Shown here piece by piece: positions 30,473-39,814 of a DNA stretch of 64,000 nt (its first letter is position 1; each line of letters opens with the position of its first letter). Under the pieces are notes generated by a model. The model was not told the origin of the DNA and ran no database searches. It saw only the letters and a list, made by a program, of their open reading frames with translations. Position numbers and translations under genes: made by a program. The stretch is from Citrobacter portucalensis (lineage in GTDB: Bacteria > Pseudomonadota > Gammaproteobacteria > Enterobacterales > Enterobacteriaceae), in assembly GCF_002042885.1 (NCBI RefSeq), contig NZ_MVFY01000002.1, positions 1 through 64,000 on the forward strand. The letters run 5' to 3'.

Positions 30473-31207
30473 GTGGGTAATAATTTGATGCAGACGGATC
30501 TTTCCGTCTGGGGTATGTATCAGCACGCCGATATCGTGGTTAAGTGCGTGATGATTGGGCTGATTTTGGCGTCAGTGGTCACCTGGGCTATCTTCTTTAG
30601 TAAGAGCCTTGAGTTCTTTACTCAGAAACGCCGCCTTAAGCGTGAACAGCAACTGCTGGCGGAAGCCCGCTCTTTAGATCAGGCAAGTGAAATTGCCGCA
30701 GGATTCGATGGCAAAAGCCTGGGCGCACAGTTGATTAACGAAGCGCAGAACGAGCTGGAACTGTCAGAAGGCAGCGACGATAACGAAGGCATTAAAGAGC
30801 GTACCGGCTTCCGTCTGGAGCGTCGTGTGGCGGCGGTAGGTCGTCATATGGGCCGCGGTAACGGATACCTGGCCACCATCGGGGCTATCTCTCCATTCGT
30901 CGGTCTGTTCGGTACCGTATGGGGCATCATGAATAGCTTCATCGGGATTGCACAAACTCAAACGACCAACCTCGCCGTTGTTGCGCCGGGTATCGCAGAA
31001 GCGCTGTTAGCGACCGCAATTGGTCTGGTTGCAGCAATTCCAGCGGTTGTTATCTACAACATTTTCGCACGTCAGATTGGCAGCTATAAAGCGATGCTGG
31101 GCGATGTCGCGGCACAGGTGCTGTTGTTGCAAAGTCGCGATCTGGACCTGAATGCAAGCGCATCCGCGCATCCGGTACGTGCAGCGCAGAAATTACGTGT
31201 AGGATAA
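30473..31207 (+). CDS. exbB: TonB-system proton channel subunit ExbB (GTG start)
   Basis: 244 residues, same as E. coli. ExbB pentamers with ExbD use the proton gradient to energise TonB and outer-membrane iron and B12 uptake. Three membrane segments are visible (about 16-39, 128-155, 162-199), the last two containing the conserved GLFGTVWGIMNSF and LLATAIGLVAAIPAVVIYN motifs. Start is GTG at 30473 with CTGGAGA upstream. exbD begins 6 bases later. Confidence 0.98.
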   Translation: MGNNLMQTDLSVWGMYQHADIVVKCVMIGLILASVVTWAIFFSKSLEFFTQKRRLKREQQLLAEARSLDQASEIAAGFDGKSLGAQLINEAQNELELSEGSDDNEGIKERTGFRLERRVAAVGRHMGRGNGYLATIGAISPFVGLFGTVWGIMNSFIGIAQTQTTNLAVVAPGIAEALLATAIGLVAAIPAVVIYNIFARQIGSYKAMLGDVAAQVLLLQSRDLDLNASASAHPVRAAQKLRVG

Positions 31208-31213
31208 TGTTCC

Positions 31214-31639
31214 ATGGCAATGAGCTTTAATGAAAACCTGGACGATAACGGTGAAATGCATGAAATCAACGTGACGCCGTTTATCGACGTTATGTTGGTT
31301 TTATTGATCATCTTTATGGTTGCCGCGCCGTTGGCAACTGTAGATGTGAAGGTGAATCTCCCTGCCTCCACCAGCACGCCGCAGCCGCGTCCGGAAAAAC
31401 CGGTTTACCTGTCAGTTAAAGCCGATAAGAGTATGTTTATTGGCAACAATCAGGTGACGGATGAAACCATGATTAACGAGCTAAATGCGTTAACTGACGG
31501 GAAGAAAGACACCACGATTTTCTTCCGGGCAGATAAAACCGTTGATTATGAGACCATGATGAAGGTGATGGATACGCTGCATCAGGCGGGCTTCCTGAAG
31601 ATTGGTCTGGTTGGCGAAGAGACTGTGAAAGCGAAGTAA
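31214..31639 (+). CDS. exbD: TonB-system subunit ExbD
   Basis: 141 residues: cytoplasmic N terminus, one membrane segment with the essential Asp25 (INVTPFIDVMLVLLIIFMV) that carries protons, then a periplasmic domain. Works with ExbB. A strong stem-loop follows 11 bases after the stop. Confidence 0.98.
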   Translation: MAMSFNENLDDNGEMHEINVTPFIDVMLVLLIIFMVAAPLATVDVKVNLPASTSTPQPRPEKPVYLSVKADKSMFIGNNQVTDETMINELNALTDGKKDTTIFFRADKTVDYETMMKVMDTLHQAGFLKIGLVGEETVKAK

Positions 31640-31650
31640 TCTTCCTCATT

Positions 31651-31679
31651 GCCGGGTAATGGTTGCCGCCTTACCCGGC
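31651..31679. terminator. Hairpin after exbD
   Basis: Perfect 9-bp stem GCCGGGTAA (31651-31659) with TTACCCGGC (31671-31679). It is REP-like and lacks a long U-run; it separates exbD from the convergent gene ending at 31717. Confidence 0.6.
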
Positions 31680-31716
31680 GTGTCTCTCCTGATTCAACTC
31701 CCTCGCACACTTGTTC

Positions 31717-32124
31717 TTATCTGTTCTCATCTAACGCGACCGTGGTTATCCTGGTGGGTTCGTAGTTCCCTTCAGACAGCTTTCGCGTCAGGCGTAAGGT
31801 GGCCGTTTCCCGCGCGAGTATATGCTGGTAGGTGCTTTCCAGTCGGGCCATGATTTTGTCCCGCAGTTCTGGTTGCTGCTCCATAATGGCTTCGATCGCG
31901 GCACCGTAGATCTCTTCTTTAGCCTGTAGCGAGTAAATTTCACGGCGATTTTGCCATTTCATCCGCACCAGTGCAGCGGGAATAGAGACTATCTCCTGAG
32001 CAACGCTTTCCAGTGTCGCGTTTTTATTGGCAATCAACACGGCTAAATTTTGCTTTAAGACAAACTCATCGCTTTTATGGTTATCTAAAGCCAAATAAAC
32101 ATTATTATCCTCAACATCTTTCAT
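31717..32124 (-). CDS. Unrecognised 135-residue protein, second gene of a pair
   Basis: I do not recognise the family. The protein is soluble, charged and mostly helical by composition, with segments such as AKEEIYGAAIEAIMEQQPEL and a basic TLRLTRKLSEG. No signal peptide or membrane segment. The start at 32124 has GGAAGAG upstream and lies 1 base after the stop of the upstream gene (32126), so the two are translationally linked. The longer frame starting at 32169 would overlap that gene and is not preferred. It sits between exbD and yghZ, where K-12 has yghA/yqhA. Confidence 0.62.
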   Translation of the reverse strand: MKDVEDNNVYLALDNHKSDEFVLKQNLAVLIANKNATLESVAQEIVSIPAALVRMKWQNRREIYSLQAKEEIYGAAIEAIMEQQPELRDKIMARLESTYQHILARETATLRLTRKLSEGNYEPTRITTVALDENR

Positions 32125-32125
32125 T

Positions 32126-32530
32126 TTATTTCTCTTCCAGAGAATAAAAAATAGGGTTGCTGGTTTCACGGGTAATTAAATTAAGCCAAATTTTGTTGCC
32201 CTGTTCATTTATGATGGCTGTTTTTTGAGTCAAAATTTTACTTAATTCTTGTGCATTAATGTCGCCTTCTGCCTGTAGTGAATTGAGCAGGCGAGAGAAT
32301 GACTCAATTTTTGCTGCACGAAATAGGCGCTCTTTTAAATGGCGGTCGCACTCTTCAAATAGCATATTTCGTGACTGGCCGGTAGCAGCAGAGCTAATCA
32401 AAATATCGGATTCGTAATCGCTTAATGTTATCTTCCCCTGAGTCAAATTTTCACTATTATCTGTGGAGGTGGTATTGTCAGGTGAGCTGGATAAGTGAAA
32501 ACGCGAGGGAACAAGATGCTCGGGAAGCAT
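32126..32530 (-). CDS. Unrecognised 134-residue protein, first gene of a pair
   Basis: Start taken at 32530 (MLPEHLVPS) because AAGGAT lies upstream; an in-frame start at 32578 is less likely. The N-terminal 45 residues are Ser/Thr/Asn/Asp-rich and probably disordered. The rest is helical and charged (RHLKERLFRAAKIESFSRLL; NAQELSKILTQKTAIINEQG). No signal peptide, metal site or known motif. Its partner gene follows after one base. The two products may form a complex; this is inference from coupling only. Divergent from the membrane-anchored gene at 32635. Confidence 0.6.
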   Translation of the reverse strand: MLPEHLVPSRFHLSSSPDNTTSTDNSENLTQGKITLSDYESDILISSAATGQSRNMLFEECDRHLKERLFRAAKIESFSRLLNSLQAEGDINAQELSKILTQKTAIINEQGNKIWLNLITRETSNPIFYSLEEK

Positions 32531-32634
32531 GTTGAAATATCCTTTGATGCCAATGATATGTTGTTTTAAATAAACCATGCCGCGTTGACAATAGCATGGC
32601 GTAATTTTAAAATCAAAAAAAATGGAGCCAGTAT

Positions 32635-33138
32635 ATGAACAGTATATTTTATTCTGTTATTACCCTGCTATTGCTGACCTGCGGGGTACTTTTGTTGATG
32701 CGCAGTGCAAATAAAAACCGTAATGCAGAAAATGGATACGCTGAAAACCAGCCGGAAATACTGAGTAAAGAAGAGGGTGAAGATCATTTCTCGGTACTGA
32801 TGAATTCGATTACTCCGGTTTGGTATTGGCGTGTCAATCACGAATATATCGATTTTATCCACTCGACGATCAAACGGATGACAATGGTGGAGCTGAATGA
32901 GACGCCAGGGCTATTTGATGCGCAGCGGCGTTGCAGCGATCTCAACTCTGCGGTGTATAAATATTACGACAATATTAAAAAACGCTGTCTGAGTGGCGAG
33001 AAAGTCCCGCATGCCGATTTGGACGTGCTTAACTTACGTCAGTGCTTCAGGGAGTTCAGCCTGGAAGCCTATCCTGCACTTGTCGCGCTGGTGTGGCCGG
33101 AATATCAGCGCTCAGAAATCAAAGCAGAAGAGGTGTGA
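32635..33138 (+). CDS. Unrecognised membrane-anchored 167-residue protein
   Basis: One N-terminal membrane segment (about residues 4-23, rich in L, V, I), then a charged linker and a helical domain with conserved-looking aromatics (ITPVWYWRVNHEYIDFIHS) and several Cys (RRCSDLNS, KKRCLSG, RQCFRE). Start at 32635 has TGGAG about 10 bases upstream. It is AT-richer at its 5' end than the flanking core genes. Divergent from the 32126-32530 pair, which suggests a three-gene accessory unit. No family recognised. Confidence 0.62.
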   Translation: MNSIFYSVITLLLLTCGVLLLMRSANKNRNAENGYAENQPEILSKEEGEDHFSVLMNSITPVWYWRVNHEYIDFIHSTIKRMTMVELNETPGLFDAQRRCSDLNSAVYKYYDNIKKRCLSGEKVPHADLDVLNLRQCFREFSLEAYPALVALVWPEYQRSEIKAEEV

Positions 33139-33159
33139 GGAGCTGGCTGGCCCGTATTA

Positions 33160-33193
33160 CGTGCCGGGAAGAACAACGTTGCTACCCGGCACG
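33160..33193. terminator. Hairpin between the 32635 gene and yghZ
   Basis: Perfect 9-bp stem CGTGCCGGG (33160-33168) with CCCGGCACG (33185-33193), between convergent genes. REP-like; no U-run. Confidence 0.55.
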
Positions 33194-33206
33194 GGATTAC
33201 CTACGG

Positions 33207-34247
33207 CTATTTGTCAGATGAGGCCTGCCACAGGTTCAGCTTACCGTCCGCGACGTGCTTATCGATCTGCGCCAGTTCTTCGGCGCTGAACGTCAGATTC
33301 GCCAGCGCCTGAACGTTTTCTTCCAGTTGCTCCGGTCGACTGGCGCCAATCAATACCGACGTTACCCTGTTGTCTTTTAGCAGCCAGCTTAAGGCCATTT
33401 GTGCCATCGACTGTCCACGCTGTTGCGCCATCTCATTAAGCAAGCGCAGGCTGGTAAGGTTTTCTTCCGTCAGCATGTTTTCCGTTAACCCACGAACTTT
33501 TTTCCCTTCACGCTGCATGCGTGAACCTTCCGGAATCCCGTTAAGGTATTTCCCCGTCAGCAGTCCCTGAGCCAGCGGCGTAAATGCGATGCAGCCCATA
33601 CCGTTGGATTCCAGCGTATCCAGCAGGCCGCTGCTGTCTACCCAGCGGTTAAGCAGGTTGTAAGACGGCTGATGGATCAGCAATGGAATTTTCCATTCCC
33701 GCATCAGCTCGGCCATTTTCTGCGTACGTTCCGGAGAATAGGATGAGATGCCGACATACAGCGCTTTACCGCTTTGCACGGCATGGGCCAGCGCCGAGGC
33801 GGTCTCTTCCATTGGCGTATTTTCGTCAACGCGGTGAGAGTAGAAGATATCGACATAGTCGAGACCCATGCGTTTCAGACTCTGGTCGAGGCTGGCGAGC
33901 AGGTATTTGCGCGAACCGCCAGAACCGTATGGCCCAGGCCACATGTCATAGCCTGCCTTGGTGGAGATAATCAGTTCATCGCGATAGTGCGCAAAATCCT
34001 CGCGCAGTAATCGGCCAAAATTCTCTTCTGCGCTGCCTGGTGGCGGCCCATAGTTATTGGCTAAATCAAAATGCGTGATGCCTAAATCAAATGCTTTACG
34101 CAACAGGGCGCGCTGTGAATCCAGCGCCTGAACGTGCCCAAAACTGTGCCATAAACCCAGCGATAGCGCGGGTAAACGCAAACCGCTGCGCCCACAGTAG
34201 CGATAGAGCATCTGCTCGTAACGTTCAGGATTGGCAAACCAGGCCAT
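33207..34247 (-). CDS. yghZ: L-glyceraldehyde 3-phosphate reductase YghZ
   Basis: 346 residues, aldo-keto reductase AKR14 family, same length as E. coli YghZ (Gpr). It reduces L-glyceraldehyde 3-phosphate and methylglyoxal with NADPH. Motifs: THFDLANNYGPPPGSAEENFG (Asp, Tyr), STKAGYDMWPGPYGS (Lys), FYSHRVD (His) and SVLIGASRPEQLEEN in the cofactor pocket. The second aldehyde-detoxifying AKR in this window after DkgA. Confidence 0.95.
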   Translation of the reverse strand: MAWFANPERYEQMLYRYCGRSGLRLPALSLGLWHSFGHVQALDSQRALLRKAFDLGITHFDLANNYGPPPGSAEENFGRLLREDFAHYRDELIISTKAGYDMWPGPYGSGGSRKYLLASLDQSLKRMGLDYVDIFYSHRVDENTPMEETASALAHAVQSGKALYVGISSYSPERTQKMAELMREWKIPLLIHQPSYNLLNRWVDSSGLLDTLESNGMGCIAFTPLAQGLLTGKYLNGIPEGSRMQREGKKVRGLTENMLTEENLTSLRLLNEMAQQRGQSMAQMALSWLLKDNRVTSVLIGASRPEQLEENVQALANLTFSAEELAQIDKHVADGKLNLWQASSDK

Positions 34248-34402
34248 GAGATCTCCTTAGTGCAGGTGAATTTCGAAACAACGTTTCTATTCTAGCGGGT
34301 TCACGGTGAATATCCCGTTCACCAGGTCACACTGAGATGAAAAACTGGGCAAAAACAGGTCACTGTGCTTTGCTTAAAAAAACATCAATCAGGAGTGCGA
34401 CG

Positions 34403-35290
34403 ATGCCGCGTTTGACTGCCAAAGACTTTCCGCAAGAACTGCTCGACTACTATGACTATTACGCGCATGGCAAAATAACGAAACGCGAGTTTCTCAATCT
34501 GGCAGCGAAATATGCAGTGGGTGGCATGACGGCGTTGGCTTTATTCAATTTATTGAAACCCAATTATGCCCTCGCAACGCAGGTAGAATTTACCGATCCC
34601 GATATTCTGGCGGAATATATTACCTATCCTTCGCCTGAAGGGCATGGTGATGTGCGGGGATATTTAGTTAAACCTGCGAAGGTGACAGGGAAAGTTCCGG
34701 CGGTGGTGGTAGTGCATGAGAATCGTGGGCTGAATCCGTATATTGAAGATGTGGCGAGACGGGTGGCGAAGGCGGGCTTTATGGCACTTGCGCCGGATGG
34801 ATTAAGTTCGGTAGGGGGATATCCTGGCAATGATGATAAAGGTCGGGAATTGCAGCAGCAGGTTGACCCCGTAAAGTTGATGAATGATTTTTTTGCCGCC
34901 ATTGAATTTATGCAATCTTATTCAGGGACGACGGGAAAGGTAGGTATCACCGGATTTTGCTACGGTGGTGGTGTGTCGAATGCCGCTGCTGTAGCTTTCC
35001 CTGAACTGGCCTGCGCGGTGCCTTTTTATGGGCGGCAGGTTCCTGCATCAGATGTCCCCAAAATAAACGCGCCTTTATTACTGCACTATGCGCAATTAGA
35101 CACACGTATTAATGAGGGATGGCCTGCCTATGAAGCGGCGCTTAAGGCCAATAAGAAAGTCTATGAAGCCTATATCTATCCCGGCGTTAATCATGGCTTT
35201 CACAACGATTCGACCCCCCGTTATGATAAAGCTGCCGCTGATTTAGCCTGGGAACGTACTCTTGCGTGGTTTAACAAATATTTGCGATAG
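34403..35290 (+). CDS. yghX: Dienelactone-hydrolase-family protein YghX, intact
   Basis: 295 residues. Start at 34403 has AGGAG 7 bases upstream. The N-terminal segment (KITKREFLNLAAKYAVGG then a hydrophobic stretch to YALA) looks like a Tat-type signal with KR in place of RR, so export is possible. The hydrolase domain has the nucleophile elbow GFCYGGG (Cys186), HYAQLDTRI (Asp) and NHGFHND (His), a Cys-Asp-His triad as in dienelactone hydrolases. In E. coli K-12 yghX is a broken gene; here it is full-length. Substrate unknown. Confidence 0.88.
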   Translation: MPRLTAKDFPQELLDYYDYYAHGKITKREFLNLAAKYAVGGMTALALFNLLKPNYALATQVEFTDPDILAEYITYPSPEGHGDVRGYLVKPAKVTGKVPAVVVVHENRGLNPYIEDVARRVAKAGFMALAPDGLSSVGGYPGNDDKGRELQQQVDPVKLMNDFFAAIEFMQSYSGTTGKVGITGFCYGGGVSNAAAVAFPELACAVPFYGRQVPASDVPKINAPLLLHYAQLDTRINEGWPAYEAALKANKKVYEAYIYPGVNHGFHNDSTPRYDKAAADLAWERTLAWFNKYLR

Positions 35291-35424
35291 AAAACAATAG
35301 ATTATTTAATGCTTATAACTAATTACCTGAATAATAATGCTACCTAATTTCATTAGCATTCATATTGATATAGTGTGGAGAGAGAGTGGATGTACTTAAG
35401 AAAGTAAAAAAATAAAGAACGCAT

Positions 35425-35451
35425 TATATCTTCTCTACTGCCTGCCGATAA
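35425..35451 (+). promoter_or_regulatory. FliA (sigma-28) type promoter before the chemoreceptor gene
   Basis: The -10 octamer GCCGATAA (35444-35451) is a perfect match to the flagellar class 3 consensus. Eleven bases upstream, TATATCTT matches TAAAGTTT at 5 of 8 positions. It lies 54 bases before the start of a chemoreceptor, the usual client of this sigma factor. Confidence 0.72.
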
Positions 35452-35505
35452 CAAGGATAAGTATCGCCTGATGGCGAATTCCTCATCAACGGCAAGGAAA
35501 TTATT

Positions 35506-37146
35506 ATGCGTTTGCTGAAAAACTTCACTATTCGTATTGTCATGTTGGCAATACTGGGACTTTTTTGCCTGCTCTGGTCGGGCGTGGGTTTATTCAGTCT
35601 TCATTCGTTATCAAAAATATCTGAAGGCAATGATATTGACCGTCATCTTGTCCATCAGATGACGGTTCTCAGTCAGGGCAACGATCAGTACTTTCGCTTC
35701 GTAACGCGCTTAAGTCGCGCCATGGATGTCAAAATGAGTGGCGGAACGCCTGATTTTGCGCCAGCGCAACAGTCCCTGGAGAATATGAGCAAAAAACTCC
35801 AGGAGATGAAAACATTATCTCCGGGCCCTATGGACCCTGACGTCGCTAACGCAGTACTGACGAAGTGGCAGGCGCTGCTGGACAACGGCGTGATCCCGCA
35901 AATGCAACTGGCGCAGCAGGGAACGCTTACGGCCTTTGCTGAGCATGCCAGCACTATTACACCCGCGTTGAGCCGTGAATTTGGCGCCAGTGCCGAGCGT
36001 TTTAACGCCACGGCAGGCGAGCGACTCGATACCACCCGCGTGATGGTCGATGGCAAAACCTCTATCATCCGGACGCTAATTATCACCGCCGTGATCCTTG
36101 GGATTGCCCTCCTTTTCTTTACCGACCGCTACCTTGTTTCCATGATGGTGAAACCGCTGGGACGTATTCGCCAACAGTTCCAGCAGATTGCGCAGGGCGA
36201 TCTCAGCCATCCCATCGAAGATTTTGGTCGTAACTGTGTGGGTCAACTGGTGCCGTTATTGTGCGCGATGCAGGATAGCCTGCGCGAAGCCGTCAGTACC
36301 ATCCGTTCAGGTAGTGACAACATCTGGCGAGGGGCGACGGAAATTTCGACCGGGAATAACGATCTCTCCTCACGTACTGAAGAGCAGGCTGCGGCACTGG
36401 AAGAGACCGCTGCCAGCATGGAGCAACTGACCGCAACGGTAAAACTGAACGCAGAAAATGCACGTGAAGCCAGCCAACTTGCCGATACGGCCACAGAAAC
36501 GGCAGGCAAAGGGAGCACGCTGGTTTCAGAAGTGGTTGAGACGATGGACGGCATTGCCGCCAGCTCTAAACAGATCGCGGAAATCACGTCAGTTATTAAT
36601 AGCATTGCTTTCCAGACCAACATTCTGGCGCTGAACGCGGCGGTTGAAGCAGCCAGGGCAGGCGAGCAGGGGCGCGGTTTTGCCGTCGTCGCCGGTGAAG
36701 TACGCAACCTTGCCAGTCGCAGCGCCGGGGCGGCGAAAGAGATTGAGACACTGATTGGCGAGTCATCGCGTCGTGTTGATCAGGGCGCTCGTCTGGTTAA
36801 AGAAACAGGATTAACCATGGAGGCGATTCTGCGCGGCGCCACCGAAGTGACTGTCATCATGAAGCAAATTGCCTCTGCCTCGGAAGAACAGAATAAGGGT
36901 ATCTCGCAGGTGAGCGTGGCGATCACGCAGATGGACAGCGTAACGCAACAGAATGCTGCGCTGGTAGAGCAAGTTTCCGCCGCGGCAGTGGCGTTGGAAC
37001 GACAAACAGAGGAGCTGCAACGCTCGGTGCAACAGTTCCGCCTTTCCGCTAATGATGTGCAATACGCAACCAGCCAAACCACTTCCTCTTCAGCAGACAG
37101 CAAAACGTCTGCGGCCGCTAAAACGGATGAGTGGGTGTCCTTTTAA
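35506..37146 (+). CDS. Methyl-accepting chemotaxis protein
   Basis: 546 residues. TM1 (about 9-30), a four-helix periplasmic sensor domain of about 155 residues, TM2 (about 186-206), HAMP, methylation helices and the highly conserved hairpin tip [20 protein letters not shown]. The C terminus ends EWVSF after a flexible Ser/Thr/Ala linker, keeping the Trp and Phe of the NWETF pentapeptide that tethers CheR and CheB. The ligand is unknown; the sensor domain is not clearly that of Tar, Tsr, Trg or Tap. AAGGA ribosome site; FliA-type promoter upstream. Not present at this site in K-12. Confidence 0.93.
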   Translation: MRLLKNFTIRIVMLAILGLFCLLWSGVGLFSLHSLSKISEGNDIDRHLVHQMTVLSQGNDQYFRFVTRLSRAMDVKMSGGTPDFAPAQQSLENMSKKLQEMKTLSPGPMDPDVANAVLTKWQALLDNGVIPQMQLAQQGTLTAFAEHASTITPALSREFGASAERFNATAGERLDTTRVMVDGKTSIIRTLIITAVILGIALLFFTDRYLVSMMVKPLGRIRQQFQQIAQGDLSHPIEDFGRNCVGQLVPLLCAMQDSLREAVSTIRSGSDNIWRGATEISTGNNDLSSRTEEQAAALEETAASMEQLTATVKLNAENAREASQLADTATETAGKGSTLVSEVVETMDGIAASSKQIAEITSVINSIAFQTNILALNAAVEAARAGEQGRGFAVVAGEVRNLASRSAGAAKEIETLIGESSRRVDQGARLVKETGLTMEAILRGATEVTVIMKQIASASEEQNKGISQVSVAITQMDSVTQQNAALVEQVSAAAVALERQTEELQRSVQQFRLSANDVQYATSQTTSSSADSKTSAAAKTDEWVSF

Positions 37147-37230
37147 GCCGTTATAAAAAGTTCGTGATACCTCTGGTCTTTGCTTAAAAAATCGCTATAT
37201 AATTTATTATATAGCGATTGGAGGTTATGC

Positions 37231-37518
37231 ATGGACAACCATTTTGGTAAAGGCCTGATGGCCGGATTAAACGCCTCAAGTGCGGACAGTGCACGCTCAG
37301 TGGCGAATTTTTGTGCGGATTATAAGCGTGGTTTTGTGCTGGGATTTTCACATCGAATGTTTGAAAAAACGGGTGATCGACAGCTCAGCGCGTGGGAAGC
37401 GGGGATCCTGACGCGCCGTTATGGGCTGGATAAAGAGATGGTGATGGATTTCTTTAAAGAGAATCAGTCCAGTACAACAATTCGGTTTTTCATGGCTGGC
37501 TATCGACTCGAAGCTTGA
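37231..37518 (+). CDS. yghW: DUF2623 protein YghW
   Basis: 95 residues, the length of E. coli YghW. Start at 37231 with TTGGAGG eight bases upstream; the in-frame upstream extension is not needed. A soluble protein with [13 protein letters not shown] at the N terminus and [24 protein letters not shown] further on. No function is known. It lies immediately upstream of hybO in the same direction, as in E. coli. Confidence 0.9.
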   Translation: MDNHFGKGLMAGLNASSADSARSVANFCADYKRGFVLGFSHRMFEKTGDRQLSAWEAGILTRRYGLDKEMVMDFFKENQSSTTIRFFMAGYRLEA

Positions 37519-37706
37519 TCCGAAAGGGGTATTATCTTGCTTTAATTAATTACACTATTGACCTACGCCTTCGTTTTGTTGCTCCGCCGAAGTATTATAA
37601 TGCACATAACCATATAAAAAGTGTGGTAATGGCGCGCCGATCGCAATATGCAACATGCGAATGGTGCAAAATAAAAGCCAGGTCTTCGCAACGGAATAAC
37701 TATAAA
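37519..37706 (+). promoter_or_regulatory. Leader and promoter region of the hyb operon
   Basis: 188 bases between yghW and hybO without a supported gene. In E. coli the hyb operon is transcribed from here under anaerobic conditions. I see AT-rich promoter-like sequence (for example TATAATGC at about 37594-37601, a good -10 hexamer TATAAT) but no confident FNR or ArcA site. Confidence 0.5.
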
Positions 37707-38825
37707 ATGACTGGAGATAACTCTCTCATCAATTCGAGCGGCATTAATCGCCGTGATTTCATGAAGCTTTGTGCAGCACTGGCCGCTACCATGGGGCTCA
37801 GTAGCAAAGCCGCCGCAGAAATGGCCGAATCAGTTTCTCGTCCTCAGCGCCCACCGGTTATCTGGATTGGTGCTCAGGAGTGTACGGGTTGTACTGAATC
37901 GCTGCTTCGCGCGACACACCCTACAGTGGAAAACCTCGTTCTGGAGACAATCTCTCTGGAATACCATGAGGTGCTCTCTGCCGCCTTCGGCCATCAGGTC
38001 GAAGAGAACAAACATAACGCTCTGGAGAAGTACAAAGGGCAATATGTTCTGGTAGTAGATGGTTCTATCCCACTGAAAGATAATGGTATTTACTGCATGG
38101 TTGCCGGTGAGCCGATCGTGGATCACATCCGCCGGGCCGCAGAAGGCGCAGCCGCTATCATTGCCATCGGCTCTTGCGCCGCGTGGGGTGGTGTTGCTGC
38201 CGCTGGCGTTAACCCAACGGGTGCCGTCGGCCTGCAAGAAGTTCTGCCAGGCAAAACCATCATCAACATCCCCGGCTGTCCGCCGAACCCGCATAACTTC
38301 CTCGCAACGGTCGCGCATATCATCACTTATGGTAAGCCGCCGAAGCTGGATACCAAAAACCGTCCGACATTCGCCTATGGCCGTTTGATTCACGAACACT
38401 GCGAACGTCGCCCGCACTTCGATGCTGGTCGTTTTGCTAAAGAGTTTGGTGATGAAGGCCACCGTGAAGGTTGGTGCCTCTACCATCTGGGCTGTAAAGG
38501 ACCAGAAACCTACGGCAACTGCTCAACGCTGCAATTCTGCGATGTGGGCGGCGTGTGGCCGGTGGCTATCGGTCACCCTTGCTACGGCTGTAACGAAGAA
38601 GGCGTCGGCTTCCATAAAGGTATTCACCAGCTTGCTCATGTAGAAAACCAAACGCCGCGTTCCGAGAAACCTGACGTCAACATGAAAGAAGGCGGCAATG
38701 TTTCTGCCGGAGCGATTGGACTGCTGGGTGGCGTAGTAGGACTGGTTGCCGGTGTCAGCGTGATGGCGGTTCGTGAACTGGGGCGTCAGCAGAAGAAAGA
38801 TAACGCTGACTCACGGGGAGAATAA
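37707..38825 (+). CDS. hybO: Hydrogenase-2 small subunit HybO
   Basis: 372 residues. The Fe-S electron-transfer subunit of the membrane-bound uptake hydrogenase facing the periplasm. The Tat signal [17 protein letters not shown] carries the whole HybO-HybC dimer across the membrane. Cys ligands of the three clusters are visible ([64 protein letters not shown]). A C-terminal hydrophobic helix ([20 protein letters not shown]) anchors it. The start at 37707 matches the family; an open frame extending upstream to 37515 is not used. Confidence 0.98.
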   Translation: MTGDNSLINSSGINRRDFMKLCAALAATMGLSSKAAAEMAESVSRPQRPPVIWIGAQECTGCTESLLRATHPTVENLVLETISLEYHEVLSAAFGHQVEENKHNALEKYKGQYVLVVDGSIPLKDNGIYCMVAGEPIVDHIRRAAEGAAAIIAIGSCAAWGGVAAAGVNPTGAVGLQEVLPGKTIINIPGCPPNPHNFLATVAHIITYGKPPKLDTKNRPTFAYGRLIHEHCERRPHFDAGRFAKEFGDEGHREGWCLYHLGCKGPETYGNCSTLQFCDVGGVWPVAIGHPCYGCNEEGVGFHKGIHQLAHVENQTPRSEKPDVNMKEGGNVSAGAIGLLGGVVGLVAGVSVMAVRELGRQQKKDNADSRGE

Positions 38826-38827
38826 CC

Positions 38828-39814
38828 GTGAACAGACGTAACTTTATCAAAGCAGCCTCCAGCGGGGCATTGCTGTTGGGCGCAGCGCCGTCCATCAGCC
38901 ATGCGGCTGCAGAAAACCGTCCGCCGATCCCAGGTTCTCTTGGGATGCTCTATGACTCGACGCTGTGCGTAGGCTGCCAGGCCTGTGTCACCAAGTGTCA
39001 GGATATCAACTTCCCGGCGCGTAACCCGGAAGGCGAGCAAACCTGGTCGAACAACGACAAACTGTCGCCGTATACCAATAACATCATTCAGGTGTGGCGT
39101 AGCGGAACAGGCGTTAACAAAGACCAGGAAGAAAATGGTTACGCATACATCAAGAAACAGTGCATGCACTGTGTTGATCCGAACTGCGTTTCCGTTTGCC
39201 CGGTCTCCGCGCTGAAGAAAGATCCGAAAACCGGCATCGTCCATTATGACAAAGATGTCTGCACGGGCTGTCGTTACTGCATGGTCGCCTGCCCGTACAA
39301 CGTGCCTAAGTACGACTACAACAACCCGTTTGGTGCACTTCACAAATGTGAACTGTGTAACCAGAAAGGCGTTGAGCGTCTGGACAAAGGTGGTTTACCG
39401 GGTTGTGTTGAAGTGTGCCCAGCCGGTGCGGTGATTTTTGGTACGCGTGAAGAGCTGATGGCTGAGGCGAAAAAACGTCTCGCGCTGAAGCCTGGTAGCG
39501 AATACCACTATCCGCGTCAGACGGTGAAAGCAGGCGATACCTATCTGCATACGGTACCGAAGTACTACCCGCACCTGTACGGTGAGAAAGAAGGCGGTGG
39601 TACGCAGGTTATGGTACTGACGGGTGTTCCTTACGAGGATTTGGATCTGCCGAAGCTGGATGATCTTTCAACTGGTGCGCGTTCCGAACATGTTCAACAT
39701 TCCCTGTACAAGGGCATGATATTACCCCTGGCTGCGCTGGCGGGCTTAACCGTGCTGGTTCGTCGTAACACGAAAAACGACCATCACGATGGAGGAGACG
39801 ATCATGAGTCATGA
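38828..39814 (+). CDS. hybA: Hydrogenase-2 ferredoxin-like subunit HybA
   Basis: 328 residues. It carries electrons between HybOC and HybB/quinone. A Tat signal ([18 protein letters not shown]) precedes four [4Fe-4S] sites: [35 protein letters not shown] and CELC with [11 protein letters not shown]-terminal membrane helix ([15 protein letters not shown]) anchors it in the periplasmic face. Two bases after hybO and overlapping the hybB start. Confidence 0.98.
   Translation: MNRRNFIKAASSGALLLGAAPSISHAAAENRPPIPGSLGMLYDSTLCVGCQACVTKCQDINFPARNPEGEQTWSNNDKLSPYTNNIIQVWRSGTGVNKDQEENGYAYIKKQCMHCVDPNCVSVCPVSALKKDPKTGIVHYDKDVCTGCRYCMVACPYNVPKYDYNNPFGALHKCELCNQKGVERLDKGGLPGCVEVCPAGAVIFGTREELMAEAKKRLALKPGSEYHYPRQTVKAGDTYLHTVPKYYPHLYGEKEGGGTQVMVLTGVPYEDLDLPKLDDLSTGARSEHVQHSLYKGMILPLAALAGLTVLVRRNTKNDHHDGGDDHES

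Noticed and set aside
37515-37706. Upstream extension of hybO
   Set aside because: The extension contains no conserved sequence and would precede the Tat signal; the known N terminus MTGDN begins at 37707.
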